Source of the DNA: Berkiella_A sp050252335
GTDB lineage: Bacteria; Pseudomonadota; Gammaproteobacteria; Berkiellales; Berkiellaceae
Assembly (NCBI GenBank): GCA_050252335.1
Contig: JBFWLB010000005.1
Span: forward strand, 26,928 to 90,927
Reading direction: 5' to 3'
Length of the DNA: 64,000 nucleotides
A program made the translations under genes and the position numbers. This document shows, piece after piece, positions 25,123-33,715 of this stretch (positions are counted from its first letter, which is position 1; every line of letters begins with the position of its first letter). The notes under the pieces are model-generated. The model was not told where the DNA came from. It did not search any database and saw only the letters and a program-made list of their open reading frames with translations.

Positions 25123-27693
25123 ATGTCAAGTCAAGGGCCAGCTATTACTTCTCCTATGGATTTACTCATTGCCATCAATAAAAAATTGGAAGAAAGCGGT
25201 AAAAATATAAAAGATATTATCGATGGGGACAGAAGACGCTTCTTTAATGAAACCATTAAAAATTTAGAGGGCGATAAAGATAAAAACAATCCTACAGCAT
25301 TACAGAATGTATTCAAAGTTGAATTTTTACCGCATTGTCCTGGCGCCAATGATTTAGAAAATTTATTAAAAGAAATATCACCCACGCTCTTGCCAATGAC
25401 AGAAGAGAATGCAAAAAAAATTGATGCGGTCTTTGAAAAGATAGATAAAGGATTAAAATCAGATCCTAAATGGAATGAATTTTGGACGGATATTGCAAAG
25501 AAACATAATATTTCTCCAGAAGAGTTATCAAGAATTCAAGAGACTGTCGTCAGCTCTTATCGTTTTAAAATGCTGCAATATGTTTCTATAAAAATGATGA
25601 ACGAAAAAACAATAACAACGAGCCAAAGCAGAGATATTAATAATCTTTTACAAGCCATTAATGGTTCACGTTTAAATCAAAAATTAGGTAGTACGGATCA
25701 GCCAATCTTTCAGGCAACAATTGATTATTTACAAAATAATTATTTGTTAAATTTTGTCTCAGATATTAATAGAGCAATGGCTGTTGCCCAAAAAGAACTA
25801 GCATCCGGACGTTCTATTGAAGATGTAAGAAAAAACATCAATGAAGCACGAGAAAAAATATTTGCAGAACGACTTCCCGCCAACAAATTTGCTCAATTAG
25901 TTGGTGTGGAAATAGCAAGGAGTTTATATGATCAACTGCTACCAACAGATAGTATCCTTGAACGCATACAAGATTACCACTCAAAAAGTACAGAATTAGG
26001 TTTTGATATAGACAGTCATGCCAGTCTAGCAAAGCAATTTTATGATAGTCTAGGCGGCTCAGCACCTAAAGAAGAAAAAGATATATGCTCAACTTATATT
26101 GAGCAACTTAAAAGTTTCTCTTATTTTCGAGAAGAGAGAGTTTCAAGCGATAATGATATTCTGAGAAAAACAAAACTAGAAGACTATGAAACAGCAAAGA
26201 AAGAATTCCTAATGCTCGTTTCAGAAAAAATGTTTAAAGCTGCAAAGGATGGTGAGCTTGATAGTTTTGTCATAGGTCTTGCAATGAATATCGTTCCTCT
26301 CGATACAAAAAAAGAAGACAAAACACTTCTCGACATTATTAAAGAGACAGGAAAACTATCTGAATTGCAAGATCTTGTTGCTGAAAAAATGTTTGCTACT
26401 GCAGAAAATGGTGATTTTGAGGCACTAAAATCTTACTTATCTCAAAATATCGCGCAACCAACAGCAAGAAAAGAAGGTAAAACACCACTGGAAATTGCAC
26501 AAAATTCTGGAAAATTCACTGATGCTCAAATGGATGCACTTATTAAAGCATCTAGTAAAGAAGTGCAAGCTGAGTATAATCTAGATAGAGATCAACAGAA
26601 CGATATCTTAAAAACCTTTGCTAAAAATGTGTATGCTGGGGAATACTTCCCCTTTGCTGACGATCTTAAAAAAATGGAAGCACTCGAAGCTGCTTATAAA
26701 AAAGATCCTTCTGAAAGTAATTTGAATGCTTTAAAAGATATAACGCTCACAATTTCTCAAAATTATTTTCCTAAAAGCGACGGATCTATTGGGGCTGATT
26801 TTGATGCTGTTGTACCTCTTAATCTTTCAGGATTAGGAACGCCAGAATCACTGATAAGTGCAGGAGAAAAAGCTGTTTCAAACACAGAAAATACAACAAG
26901 AGAAAACTTAACCCCTGAAAAAATAAAAGAAATGCTAAAAATATTTCAAGATATTCGCAGAGATTATAGCATTTATCAAAGCTCTGGCATGGATTCCTCT
27001 CTTAGTAATCCTACCGCACAGGAAATCATTCGAAGTGCTTATCCATTACATGAGTACCTGAAAACAGATCTTAAAAAATCTGGCTCTATTAATGAAAATA
27101 TGCTGCAAGACAAGTTATTCCCTATTTTATTAGATAAATGCGATTTAAATCAGAAAAATAAAGAAGGATTTACTCCTTTACAGCTTGCAGACAGCAAAGA
27201 AAAAATAGACGCACTACTAAAAGCTGGCGCAAAGACGACACATTATGAGCGATCCTTTGGTACACGCCTGGGTGATACTTTGAAGGGACTATTTTCAGGC
27301 AAAGGTCTGACACAATGGAGCGCGGCACCAGAACGCAGTTTCTCTGAAATCAATAATATAAATGGCACTATTAAGCATGAAACTATACTCAAAGAGAGCA
27401 AAAATAATGTTGAAATTTATAAAATTCAAGAAAAAGATAAAGCTCAAGCTGAATTATCTTCTGAGTTACTAGATAGGGCAAGCAGAATAACAGAACCTAC
27501 TATTTCTCGACTAGAGTCTTCTGAACCACAAGCTGGGTTAGAGCAACGCGCTTCTTCATTAACAGTTTCTTACTCTGAAGGCTCCAAAGCCACTATATCA
27601 GAAGTCGTTGGAAAAGGAAAAGACATGGAAATAGAAAGCCCAGAGCTTGAGGAGCAAGAAGCGGCTAGAAGTAGCTCTTTTGGTCATAAATAA
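25123..27693 (+). CDS. Large ankyrin-like protein, candidate effector
   Basis: 856 residues, hydrophilic, without signal peptide or membrane segments. Ankyrin-like units are visible near residues 365-480 (EKMFKAAKDGELDSFVIGL, EKMFATAENGDFEALKSYL, EGKTPLEIAQNSGKF) and 675-715 (NKEGFTPLQLADSKEKIDALLKAGAK). The rest is helical and rich in K and E. The C-terminal 100 residues are Ser/Glu-rich, as in the tails of many type IV secretion substrates of Legionella and Coxiella; that comparison is inference. A good Shine-Dalgarno (GTGAGGG) precedes the ATG. It lies 109 bases after the HPGH protein gene in the same direction. Confidence 0.6.
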   Translation: MSSQGPAITSPMDLLIAINKKLEESGKNIKDIIDGDRRRFFNETIKNLEGDKDKNNPTALQNVFKVEFLPHCPGANDLENLLKEISPTLLPMTEENAKKIDAVFEKIDKGLKSDPKWNEFWTDIAKKHNISPEELSRIQETVVSSYRFKMLQYVSIKMMNEKTITTSQSRDINNLLQAINGSRLNQKLGSTDQPIFQATIDYLQNNYLLNFVSDINRAMAVAQKELASGRSIEDVRKNINEAREKIFAERLPANKFAQLVGVEIARSLYDQLLPTDSILERIQDYHSKSTELGFDIDSHASLAKQFYDSLGGSAPKEEKDICSTYIEQLKSFSYFREERVSSDNDILRKTKLEDYETAKKEFLMLVSEKMFKAAKDGELDSFVIGLAMNIVPLDTKKEDKTLLDIIKETGKLSELQDLVAEKMFATAENGDFEALKSYLSQNIAQPTARKEGKTPLEIAQNSGKFTDAQMDALIKASSKEVQAEYNLDRDQQNDILKTFAKNVYAGEYFPFADDLKKMEALEAAYKKDPSESNLNALKDITLTISQNYFPKSDGSIGADFDAVVPLNLSGLGTPESLISAGEKAVSNTENTTRENLTPEKIKEMLKIFQDIRRDYSIYQSSGMDSSLSNPTAQEIIRSAYPLHEYLKTDLKKSGSINENMLQDKLFPILLDKCDLNQKNKEGFTPLQLADSKEKIDALLKAGAKTTHYERSFGTRLGDTLKGLFSGKGLTQWSAAPERSFSEINNINGTIKHETILKESKNNVEIYKIQEKDKAQAELSSELLDRASRITEPTISRLESSEPQAGLEQRASSLTVSYSEGSKATISEVVGKGKDMEIESPELEEQEAARSSSFGHK

Positions 27694-27718
27694 ATGAAGC
27701 TGATGCTTCCTATCAATA

Positions 27719-27752
27719 AATGTGCCATGTTTCAGTAAAATCATGGCACATT
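27719..27752. terminator. Hairpin between convergent genes
   Basis: AATGTGCCATG and CATGGCACATT form a perfect 11-bp stem with a 12-base loop between the convergent genes ending at 27693 and 27759. There is no T-run, so it is a probable bidirectional terminator of low certainty. Confidence 0.45.
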
Positions 27753-27758
27753 AAATCC

Positions 27759-28382
27759 TTAAAAAGCACTTTTTCTTCTTTTTGTTGTGTCATAGCAAAA
27801 ATTTGCATTTACATCTACAAACTTATGAATAGGTAATCCTACTTCTTCTAAACATTGCCGCATACATTCAGATCTTCGCTCATAGACTGATTTTTCTCCA
27901 ACATCGGCATGAAAAGCACCTGAATTATTATTAAAGAAAACAATCTCAGCATTTTGAGTATTTCCTTGCGTTACTGAGAATTTTATGTCTCCCGCCACAA
28001 CAACATTATCAATATTTTCTGGCTGCGCTAAAAAAACATGGCGCCCCATACCTACGCGTAACTTAAGATTATTGTTTGGATCTTTGATAACAACATAAAT
28101 ATAAGAACCGTTGGGAACAAGAACTTCGTTAGGATTATCATGTTTAGCTAAAACATATTGATGAGACTCACATTCACGTAAAGTCCAATATCGAGCACCA
28201 TTATATTTTGAACAAATATATTGCTCTGCTCGAGTGAACCCTGCGCTTGTTTTACGCGCATGGAATAAAAGGGTTGGTGGAATTAAATGCGCTCCCTCTA
28301 CTTCTCCCTGCTCTATATCTTTAGGATTTACAAGGCCATTATCGTCAATACTACTTATCTGTGTGAAAGTAAGCTTTGGCAT
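27759..28382 (-). CDS. Hypothetical protein, island orphan
   Basis: 207 residues; family not recognised. No signal peptide or membrane segment. The C-terminal third has VVVAGDIKFSVTQGNTQNAE and IVFFNNNSGAFHADVGEKSV, which resembles the N-x-S-G-H-(Y/F)-x-P motif that I recall near the C-termini of toxin-like and effector proteins, but with Ala-Phe-His in place of His-Tyr-x. The tail is basic (TTKRRKSAF). A strong Shine-Dalgarno (GAGGAG) lies 5-6 bases before the ATG, so it is probably expressed. It is convergent with the large ankyrin-like gene and ends the accessory island. Confidence 0.55.
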   Translation of the reverse strand: MPKLTFTQISSIDDNGLVNPKDIEQGEVEGAHLIPPTLLFHARKTSAGFTRAEQYICSKYNGARYWTLRECESHQYVLAKHDNPNEVLVPNGSYIYVVIKDPNNNLKLRVGMGRHVFLAQPENIDNVVVAGDIKFSVTQGNTQNAEIVFFNNNSGAFHADVGEKSVYERRSECMRQCLEEVGLPIHKFVDVNANFCYDTTKRRKSAF

Positions 28383-28573
28383 GTTAGCTCCTCAAAATAT
28401 CCGTGTTTGACGCCCCTTTCCCTACCATAGCATTGATAGAATTCCTAAGTGAAGCACTTCAAGGCATTTCTCAACTTTATAAGGCTAACTCTTCCATACA
28501 AACTGACTATGAGACATGACTATAAATCATGTAAATTTTCGTGTTGTCAAAACGCAGATTCTTTAAGTCACAT

Positions 28574-28606
28574 CGTTTGCACAAACCAAAATAAATTGTG
28601 CAAACG
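28574..28606. other. Hairpin downstream of purU
   Basis: CGTTTGCACAA and TTGTGCAAACG are perfectly complementary, with an 11-base loop, about 45 bases beyond the purU stop. No T-run follows on either strand, so it may be a terminator-like or processing hairpin. Confidence 0.4.
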
Positions 28607-28649
28607 CATCTGAAATAAAGTTTTGAACAGAAACAGGGTTGAAAAGCCT

Positions 28650-29522
28650 CTAATCAAAGATGACCGTTTTATTACCATCTACAATGATTTTATCATCGAG
28701 ATGATAACGTAATGCTTTTGCTAATACATTGCGCTCTACATTTCGACCTAATTCTTTAAGGGTATAAGGATTATCACGATGTGTTACAAGCGCAACATCT
28801 TGAGCAATAATAGGCCCCATGTCCAAATCTTCTGTCACATAATGTGCAGTAGCACCGATTAGTTTTACCCCTTTATCATAGGCTTGCTGATAAGGATTTG
28901 CCCCCACAAAAGCAGGTAAAAATGAATGATGAATATTGATAATCCTGCTTGGGTATTGTTCTACAAAATCTTTAGATAAAATCTGCATATAGCGCGCTAA
29001 AATAATGCCATCTACTTGATCTTTACATAAATTTAAAGCCATTTGCTCAGCTTCAATTTTCTTATCTTTTTCAACAGGAATATAATGGAAAGGTACTTTG
29101 AAATGCTGTGCAAAATGCTCCAGCTCTTTATGATTAGAAATAATAAAAGGAATTTCTAAAGCTAATTCACCTCGCGACCAACGCCATAAAATCTCAAGCA
29201 AGCAATGATCGTGCAAAGAAACAAACACCGCCATACGCTTAAAAGGTAATGCATAATGAAAGTCATAATCCATTTTAAACGGCGTTGCTACTTCTTGTTT
29301 AAAAGTCTCTTCTAATTTGTGTTTAGAAAGATCTAAATGTGGCGTTTGAAACTCAAGGCGCATAAAAAATTTACCACCCTCAGGATCTGTAGAGTGCTGC
29401 TGTAAATCAGTGATATTGGCGCCATGATTTTTCAAAAAAGTAGTGACCGAAGCCACGATACCAGGTCCATCAGGACAACGAATGAGGAGTCTCGCAATAT
29501 GCTCAAGCTTTAATACTTTCAT
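28650..29522 (-). CDS. purU: Formyltetrahydrofolate deformylase
   Basis: 290 residues; E. coli PurU has 280. An N-terminal ACT domain (RLLIRCPDGPGIVASVTTFL, residues 12-90) is joined to a formyltransferase fold with NIHHSFLPAFVGANPYQQA and GATAHYVTEDLDMGPIIAQD; Asn, His and Asp of the catalytic set are present. It hydrolyses 10-formyl-THF to formate and THF, supplying formate for PurT and balancing one-carbon pools. It is a stand-alone gene, with about 270 bases without other genes on its downstream side. Confidence 0.95.
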   Translation of the reverse strand: MKVLKLEHIARLLIRCPDGPGIVASVTTFLKNHGANITDLQQHSTDPEGGKFFMRLEFQTPHLDLSKHKLEETFKQEVATPFKMDYDFHYALPFKRMAVFVSLHDHCLLEILWRWSRGELALEIPFIISNHKELEHFAQHFKVPFHYIPVEKDKKIEAEQMALNLCKDQVDGIILARYMQILSKDFVEQYPSRIINIHHSFLPAFVGANPYQQAYDKGVKLIGATAHYVTEDLDMGPIIAQDVALVTHRDNPYTLKELGRNVERNVLAKALRYHLDDKIIVDGNKTVIFD

Positions 29523-29703
29523 TTTTTAGCTAAATAACTATTTTGTATCAATATAGTATACCAGCCTCAAATGCATAACTAAAATCAGTGTCATTATTCA
29601 CCCCTTTACGGATGAAGTTTAGAGAGCAAACAGTTATAAATCAGTTAAACTTATAAGAAGGTAGAAATTGTACATTCAAATTGTGCATTTAAAAGGACTG
29701 AGA

Positions 29704-30624
29704 ATGACATTTAACTTCGAGCAACCTCATAACGGCCCAGAGTTACTTAACTACAGTTTAAAAGCTTATCTATGCACTCTACCCAAAACTGCTTTTATTA
29801 GCAGCTTGGTCGTTGTTTTGGGTGTCTTGATGGTGGTGGCTCCTCAACTTGCACCGCCTGCCTATCAAAGCAAAGCAAGCCTAGTAGCCATGTTTGCTGC
29901 CATTGCCATGTTGCCACTCTTAGGTGTCATCGTAATGCTGATCCACAATCACGTGACGCAAAAGCCTGCATCACTGATTTCCTTGTTTCTTTATTCATTA
30001 GAACGCTTTATTAGCTTAATTGGCAGCATTGTCTCTGCAAGCGTATTGCCACTTCTCATTATTATGGGGTGCATTCTGCTATTTTTTGCCATTAATCTAC
30101 CGGCTCTAAAGCTCCCTACTTTGCCTTTACTCCTTTCTTTTCTGGCACCAAGTATTATGTATACCTTGGTTCTTTTAGCACTCATCCCTAAAATTTTTTC
30201 CTTTGTCATGGTTTTTACAGAAAGGCTTGATGCGAATGAGTCTATAGAGATCAGTGAAATGATGGTAAAAGGTTTTTATTGGAGAAGCTTTTTATATACA
30301 GTTGTTGCTCTTGTAACAATTCTATTTATCGTTAACATTCCAGAAATGGCACATTATTATTGCCCAGCGACCAGCCAGTCACTACCCAATTGGAGCTTTT
30401 CTGCGATTCAAGCAATTTTACTGCTTTTCACAATTCCTTGGGTTATTGCATTATGGATCTGTCACCAAAAGGATTTATACAACCACTATCTCAAAAATAG
30501 CCAACGTGCTCAAAAATCAAAGCCTTATGCAAAAACAGGCTTAAAGGTCAATGTAACGAACGATCAAATAAAAACCCCACCCAAGAGTGGAGGTAGCGAC
30601 GGGGATAATTCTGTGGGTTTTTAA
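29704..30624 (+). CDS. Integral membrane protein of unknown function
   Basis: 306 residues from the ATG at 29704, which has AAGGA 8 bases upstream; a TTG at 29668 is less likely. About six hydrophobic segments are seen (near 30-55, 65-85, 95-135, 140-165, 200-220 and 240-260), and the C-terminal 45 residues are hydrophilic and glycine/lysine-rich. It contains no motif I know. Its stop overlaps that of the convergent ankyrin gene. Confidence 0.65.
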   Translation: MTFNFEQPHNGPELLNYSLKAYLCTLPKTAFISSLVVVLGVLMVVAPQLAPPAYQSKASLVAMFAAIAMLPLLGVIVMLIHNHVTQKPASLISLFLYSLERFISLIGSIVSASVLPLLIIMGCILLFFAINLPALKLPTLPLLLSFLAPSIMYTLVLLALIPKIFSFVMVFTERLDANESIEISEMMVKGFYWRSFLYTVVALVTILFIVNIPEMAHYYCPATSQSLPNWSFSAIQAILLLFTIPWVIALWICHQKDLYNHYLKNSQRAQKSKPYAKTGLKVNVTNDQIKTPPKSGGSDGDNSVGF

Positions 30625-30965
30625 CTGTTTCTTTTCTTAGGTTTTTGATTTGAATGGGGCTTTGCGCCAAATGTTTTCAAAAGAGGTAACAATTCAGCTC
30701 GTTTATGCACTTCGGCGAGCTGATAAATACTCATCCCTTTCTGTACATGATTTGCATCAGCACCTAACTCCAGAGTACGCATCACTGTTTCCTTTGACCC
30801 CATAACAATCGCAATGCAAAGCCTATCTTCTAGGCTGAGGTATGACTCATTCTCAAAAGAAAATGGCTCAACACTCCCATGAAAATCTAAATCAACACTT
30901 AATTTCCTGCATGATTCTATGAGCTTCTTGCGATACTGCGATTCTTTATCGTTTTGTGTACTCAT
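30621..30965 (-). CDS. Small ankyrin-repeat protein
   Basis: 114 residues. LSLEDRLCIAIVMGSKETVMRTLELGADANHVQKGMSIYQLAEVHKRAELLPLLKTFGAKP contains roughly two ankyrin repeats (split here for reading: ETVMRTLELGADANHV and AELLPLLKTFGAKP). A basic C-terminus (QKPKKRNS) follows. No signal peptide. The stop shares bases with the stop of the membrane-protein gene on the other strand. Possible host-directed or regulatory adaptor; function unknown. Confidence 0.6.
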   Translation of the reverse strand: MSTQNDKESQYRKKLIESCRKLSVDLDFHGSVEPFSFENESYLSLEDRLCIAIVMGSKETVMRTLELGADANHVQKGMSIYQLAEVHKRAELLPLLKTFGAKPHSNQKPKKRNS

Positions 30966-31150
30966 TGTTTGATCAGCCTTTAATGCATGCTCTATACATC
31001 TAGAATATAACCCAATATTAGTCGCTCAACAAACAAATTTTAAAGATTTTTTCTTCAATGTGTCCTTTTTTCAGATAAAAGTGTTTCTTTAATGTGCAAC
31101 TACACTATAATGGCCAGCGATGTTTTGATGTAAATACAAGGGTGCTATCA

Positions 31151-31534
31151 ATGGGAAACTCAGTTGTTTCTCCAAATATTAATACACAGTTATTAAATGA
31201 CTTCCAAGTTGCATTTCAAAAAGATTTAGGAGAATTGATCGAGCTTTATTTAATTGATGCACGTAAAAAGTTTTCAAGCTTACTTTCTGCCTTAGAAGCA
31301 AAGAATTTAGAAAACTTTACAGGAGCAGCAAGAGAGTTAAGACGCAGAAGTATAGATGTGGGTGCAATATCTTTTTCGCATAGCTGTTTAGCTTTAGAAA
31401 TATCAACTCAAGAAATGCGCTTAGAACACCTTAAAAAAATTGTATTTCAGTTAGAAATTCAGTTTAATGAAGTAGAAGAAGAACTGTTGCACATTAAAGC
31501 CACACATGCTGCTAAAGTTAAAAAGCTTTTTTAA
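31151..31534 (+). CDS. HPt-like protein lacking the phospho-acceptor histidine
   Basis: 127 residues from the ATG at 31151 (AAGGG upstream). The protein is all-helical. LIELYLIDARKKFSSLLSALE followed by AARELRRRSIDVGAISFSHSCLALE lines up with histidine phosphotransfer domains, in which the second segment reads A-H-x-L-K-G-x-S-x-x-x-G-A. Here the His is replaced by Arg and the Gly by Arg. So it should not relay phosphate but could bind a receiver domain. The rest is a long amphipathic helix. No kinase or regulator is adjacent. A terminator follows at 31533-31555. The HPt assignment rests on pattern alone. Confidence 0.5.
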   Translation: MGNSVVSPNINTQLLNDFQVAFQKDLGELIELYLIDARKKFSSLLSALEAKNLENFTGAARELRRRSIDVGAISFSHSCLALEISTQEMRLEHLKKIVFQLEIQFNEVEEELLHIKATHAAKVKKLF

Positions 31535-31555
31535 ATGCCTTTTTAAGGCATTTTT
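31533..31555 (+). terminator. Intrinsic terminator after the HPt-like gene
   Basis: AAATGCCTT-tt-AAGGCATTTTT: stem followed by a T-run, overlapping the stop codon. Confidence 0.8.
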
Positions 31556-31660
31556 CCATGAAAGCATGAAGCATTGATAAAAGAAAGTAAAATTTCTAAG
31601 AGCGTCTATAAGATTTCAGCAGTTCCCACTAATAGTATAATACTCTGTATTTTTCAGCAT

Positions 31661-31698
31661 CGATGACTCACACAAATCAAATAACCCATTTTTTGAAG
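31661..31698 (+). repeat. Left-end copy of the CACTTTTTGAAG MITE-like element
   Basis: CGATGA at 31661 and CCCATTTTTTGAAG ending at 31698 have the same 38-base spacing as CGATGA and CCCACTTTTTGAAG at 663-700. GCGCAAG..GGATTTA follows, as in that copy. No right end was found, so it looks truncated. Confidence 0.5.
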
Positions 31699-31785
31699 AA
31701 AGACGGACATAGCGCAAGAAGGATTTACCTCACACATTTTTATTGTTAACCTCTGTTTTTCTGTCCGTGTTAACAAGGAATCAAA

Positions 31786-32535
31786 ATGGCTCAGCAGGAA
31801 TCTATTATTTGCCAACAACGTGATAATATTTTGATCATCGAATTCAATCGTGTCGAGAAGAAAAATGCACTTTCTCGAGCCATGTACCAATCCTTAACAC
31901 AGGCACTCCTTGAAGCAGAACAACAAGATAGCATACATGTAGTCATACTAAGTGGCAGTGAAACCTGCTTTACCTCCGGTAACGATCTATCTGATTTTAT
32001 CAATGCAAAATCTATGCATGATCTTGAGCCTGTTTTAAATTTATTAATGCTATTACCTAGATTTAAAAAACCACTTATTGCAGCAGTAAATGGTCTCGCT
32101 ATTGGTATTGGCACTACCCTACTCTTACATTGTGATATGGTGATCGCCGATGACAGCAGTCAATTTCAATTGCCCTTTATTAATTTAGCTGTCTGCCCAG
32201 AAGCTGCAAGCAGTTTTCTGTTACCTCGATTAGTAGGTCATCAAAAAGCTAGTGAATTGCTTATGTTGGGCGAAAGATTTGATGCACAAACTGCATTGCA
32301 ACTTAAAATTATCAATGAGATTGCACCGACTCATTCTGCACTCACCATCGCGCTAGAGAAGGCCAATAAAATTGCAAGCAAATCACCTAAAGCCATACAA
32401 TTAACCAAAGCACTGCTCAAAAAGCCTATTTTAGAAGAAATGTCTTCTATTATTGGTTACGAGGCAAAATCCTTCTTTGAATGTTTACAATCTAAAGAAA
32501 CACAACTTGCATTACAGGCTTTTTTCAAACAATAA
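31786..32535 (+). CDS. Enoyl-CoA hydratase/isomerase family protein (isomerase-like)
   Basis: 249 residues with a crotonase fold: oxyanion-hole segments TSGNDLSDF and GLAIGIGTTLLLHCD. The hydratase glutamate of the QPE position is replaced by Phe (LPFINL), while Glu139 in CPEAASS sits where delta3,delta2-enoyl-CoA isomerases (ECI2-like, SPEGCSS) have the catalytic acid. So isomerisation of unsaturated acyl-CoAs is more likely than hydration. AAGGA precedes the ATG. It starts a three-gene lipid cluster with a ketoacyl synthase III and a thioesterase. Confidence 0.82.
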   Translation: MAQQESIICQQRDNILIIEFNRVEKKNALSRAMYQSLTQALLEAEQQDSIHVVILSGSETCFTSGNDLSDFINAKSMHDLEPVLNLLMLLPRFKKPLIAAVNGLAIGIGTTLLLHCDMVIADDSSQFQLPFINLAVCPEAASSFLLPRLVGHQKASELLMLGERFDAQTALQLKIINEIAPTHSALTIALEKANKIASKSPKAIQLTKALLKKPILEEMSSIIGYEAKSFFECLQSKETQLALQAFFKQ

Positions 32536-32578
32536 AATATTCTCCATCCATAAATAGTATGGTGTAAGGATTTTCAAA

Positions 32579-33700
32579 ATGACAGTTGTAATTTCCGGTA
32601 CAGGACTTTTCACACCCACTCAGGCTATCACAAACCAAGAGTTGGTAGACTCCTTTAATTGCTACGTTGATGATTTTAATCACAGCAATAAAGATAAAAT
32701 TACCAGTGGCGAAATTCAAGCTTTAGAACCTTCCTCCGCAGGCTTTATTGAGAAGGCATCCGGCATTAAGCAACGTTATGTCATCGATAAGAAAGGTATC
32801 CTCGATCCGACTCGTATGCGCCCTTTTATTGCGGCAAGAGCGCCAGAAGAACCTTCTTTGCAATGTGAAATGGCATTGCAGGCAATTCACCAAGCGCTTG
32901 ATGTTGCGCAAATAAGTCCACAAGAGATTGATGGTATTATTGTGGCATGCTCTAATTTCCAACGCGCTTACCCGGCTATTTCAATTGAAATTGCCCACTT
33001 TCTACAATCTTCTGCTTTTGGTTTTGATATGAATGTAGCATGCTCTTCTGCTACTTTTGGAATAGCAACGGCTGCAGCTATGATAGAAGCTAAACAAGCG
33101 AAAACAATTATTGTGGTTAATCCTGAGATTTGTTCTGGACATTTAAATTTTAGAGATAGAGAATCGCATTTTATTTTTGGTGATGCTTGTACAGCATTAG
33201 TATTGCAAGAAAAGTCCATTGCAAAAGTACCCCACTTTCAAATCATCGATACTAAACTGACAACAAGTTACTCAAACAATATCCGTAACAATCAAGGCTT
33301 TTTGACACATACAGAAGTGGCGACTCAAGAAACAATTCCCCATCATTTGTTCATGCAACAGGGGCGAAAAGTATTTAAAGAAGTCATTCCATTGGTATGT
33401 GAGCATCTACTATCACATTGTAATAGTAATCACATTTCAATCGATGAGATAAAACGTCTTTGGTTACATCAAGCCAATCGCAGCATGAACGAACTGATTA
33501 CAAAAAAAATATTAAATAAAGATCTCAATGAGCTTGATGCACCTATTATCTTAGATACTTTTGCAAATACCAGTTCAGCAGGTAGCATTATTTGCTTTCA
33601 TCAGCATCATCATGATTTTGCAGAAAACGAAATTGGCATTATTTGCTCTTTTGGTGCAGGATATTCAATTGGCAGCATTTTAGTGCGTAAATTTAATTAA
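32579..33700 (+). CDS. Beta-ketoacyl-ACP synthase III-like (FabH superfamily)
   Basis: 373 residues, somewhat longer than housekeeping FabH (about 317). The Cys-His-Asn triad is intact: Cys155 (NVACSSATFG), His297 (LHQANRSMN) and Asn330 (FANTSSAGS). An insert near residues 25-60 (NHSNKDKITSGEIQ) sets it apart from FabH and resembles longer KAS III enzymes that start synthesis from acyl-CoAs other than acetyl-CoA. AAGGA precedes the ATG, 43 bases after the isomerase gene. It probably condenses an acyl-CoA with malonyl-ACP; the substrate is unknown. Confidence 0.82.
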   Translation: MTVVISGTGLFTPTQAITNQELVDSFNCYVDDFNHSNKDKITSGEIQALEPSSAGFIEKASGIKQRYVIDKKGILDPTRMRPFIAARAPEEPSLQCEMALQAIHQALDVAQISPQEIDGIIVACSNFQRAYPAISIEIAHFLQSSAFGFDMNVACSSATFGIATAAAMIEAKQAKTIIVVNPEICSGHLNFRDRESHFIFGDACTALVLQEKSIAKVPHFQIIDTKLTTSYSNNIRNNQGFLTHTEVATQETIPHHLFMQQGRKVFKEVIPLVCEHLLSHCNSNHISIDEIKRLWLHQANRSMNELITKKILNKDLNELDAPIILDTFANTSSAGSIICFHQHHHDFAENEIGIICSFGAGYSIGSILVRKFN

Positions 33701-33715
33701 TTTTCGAGTAAACAA

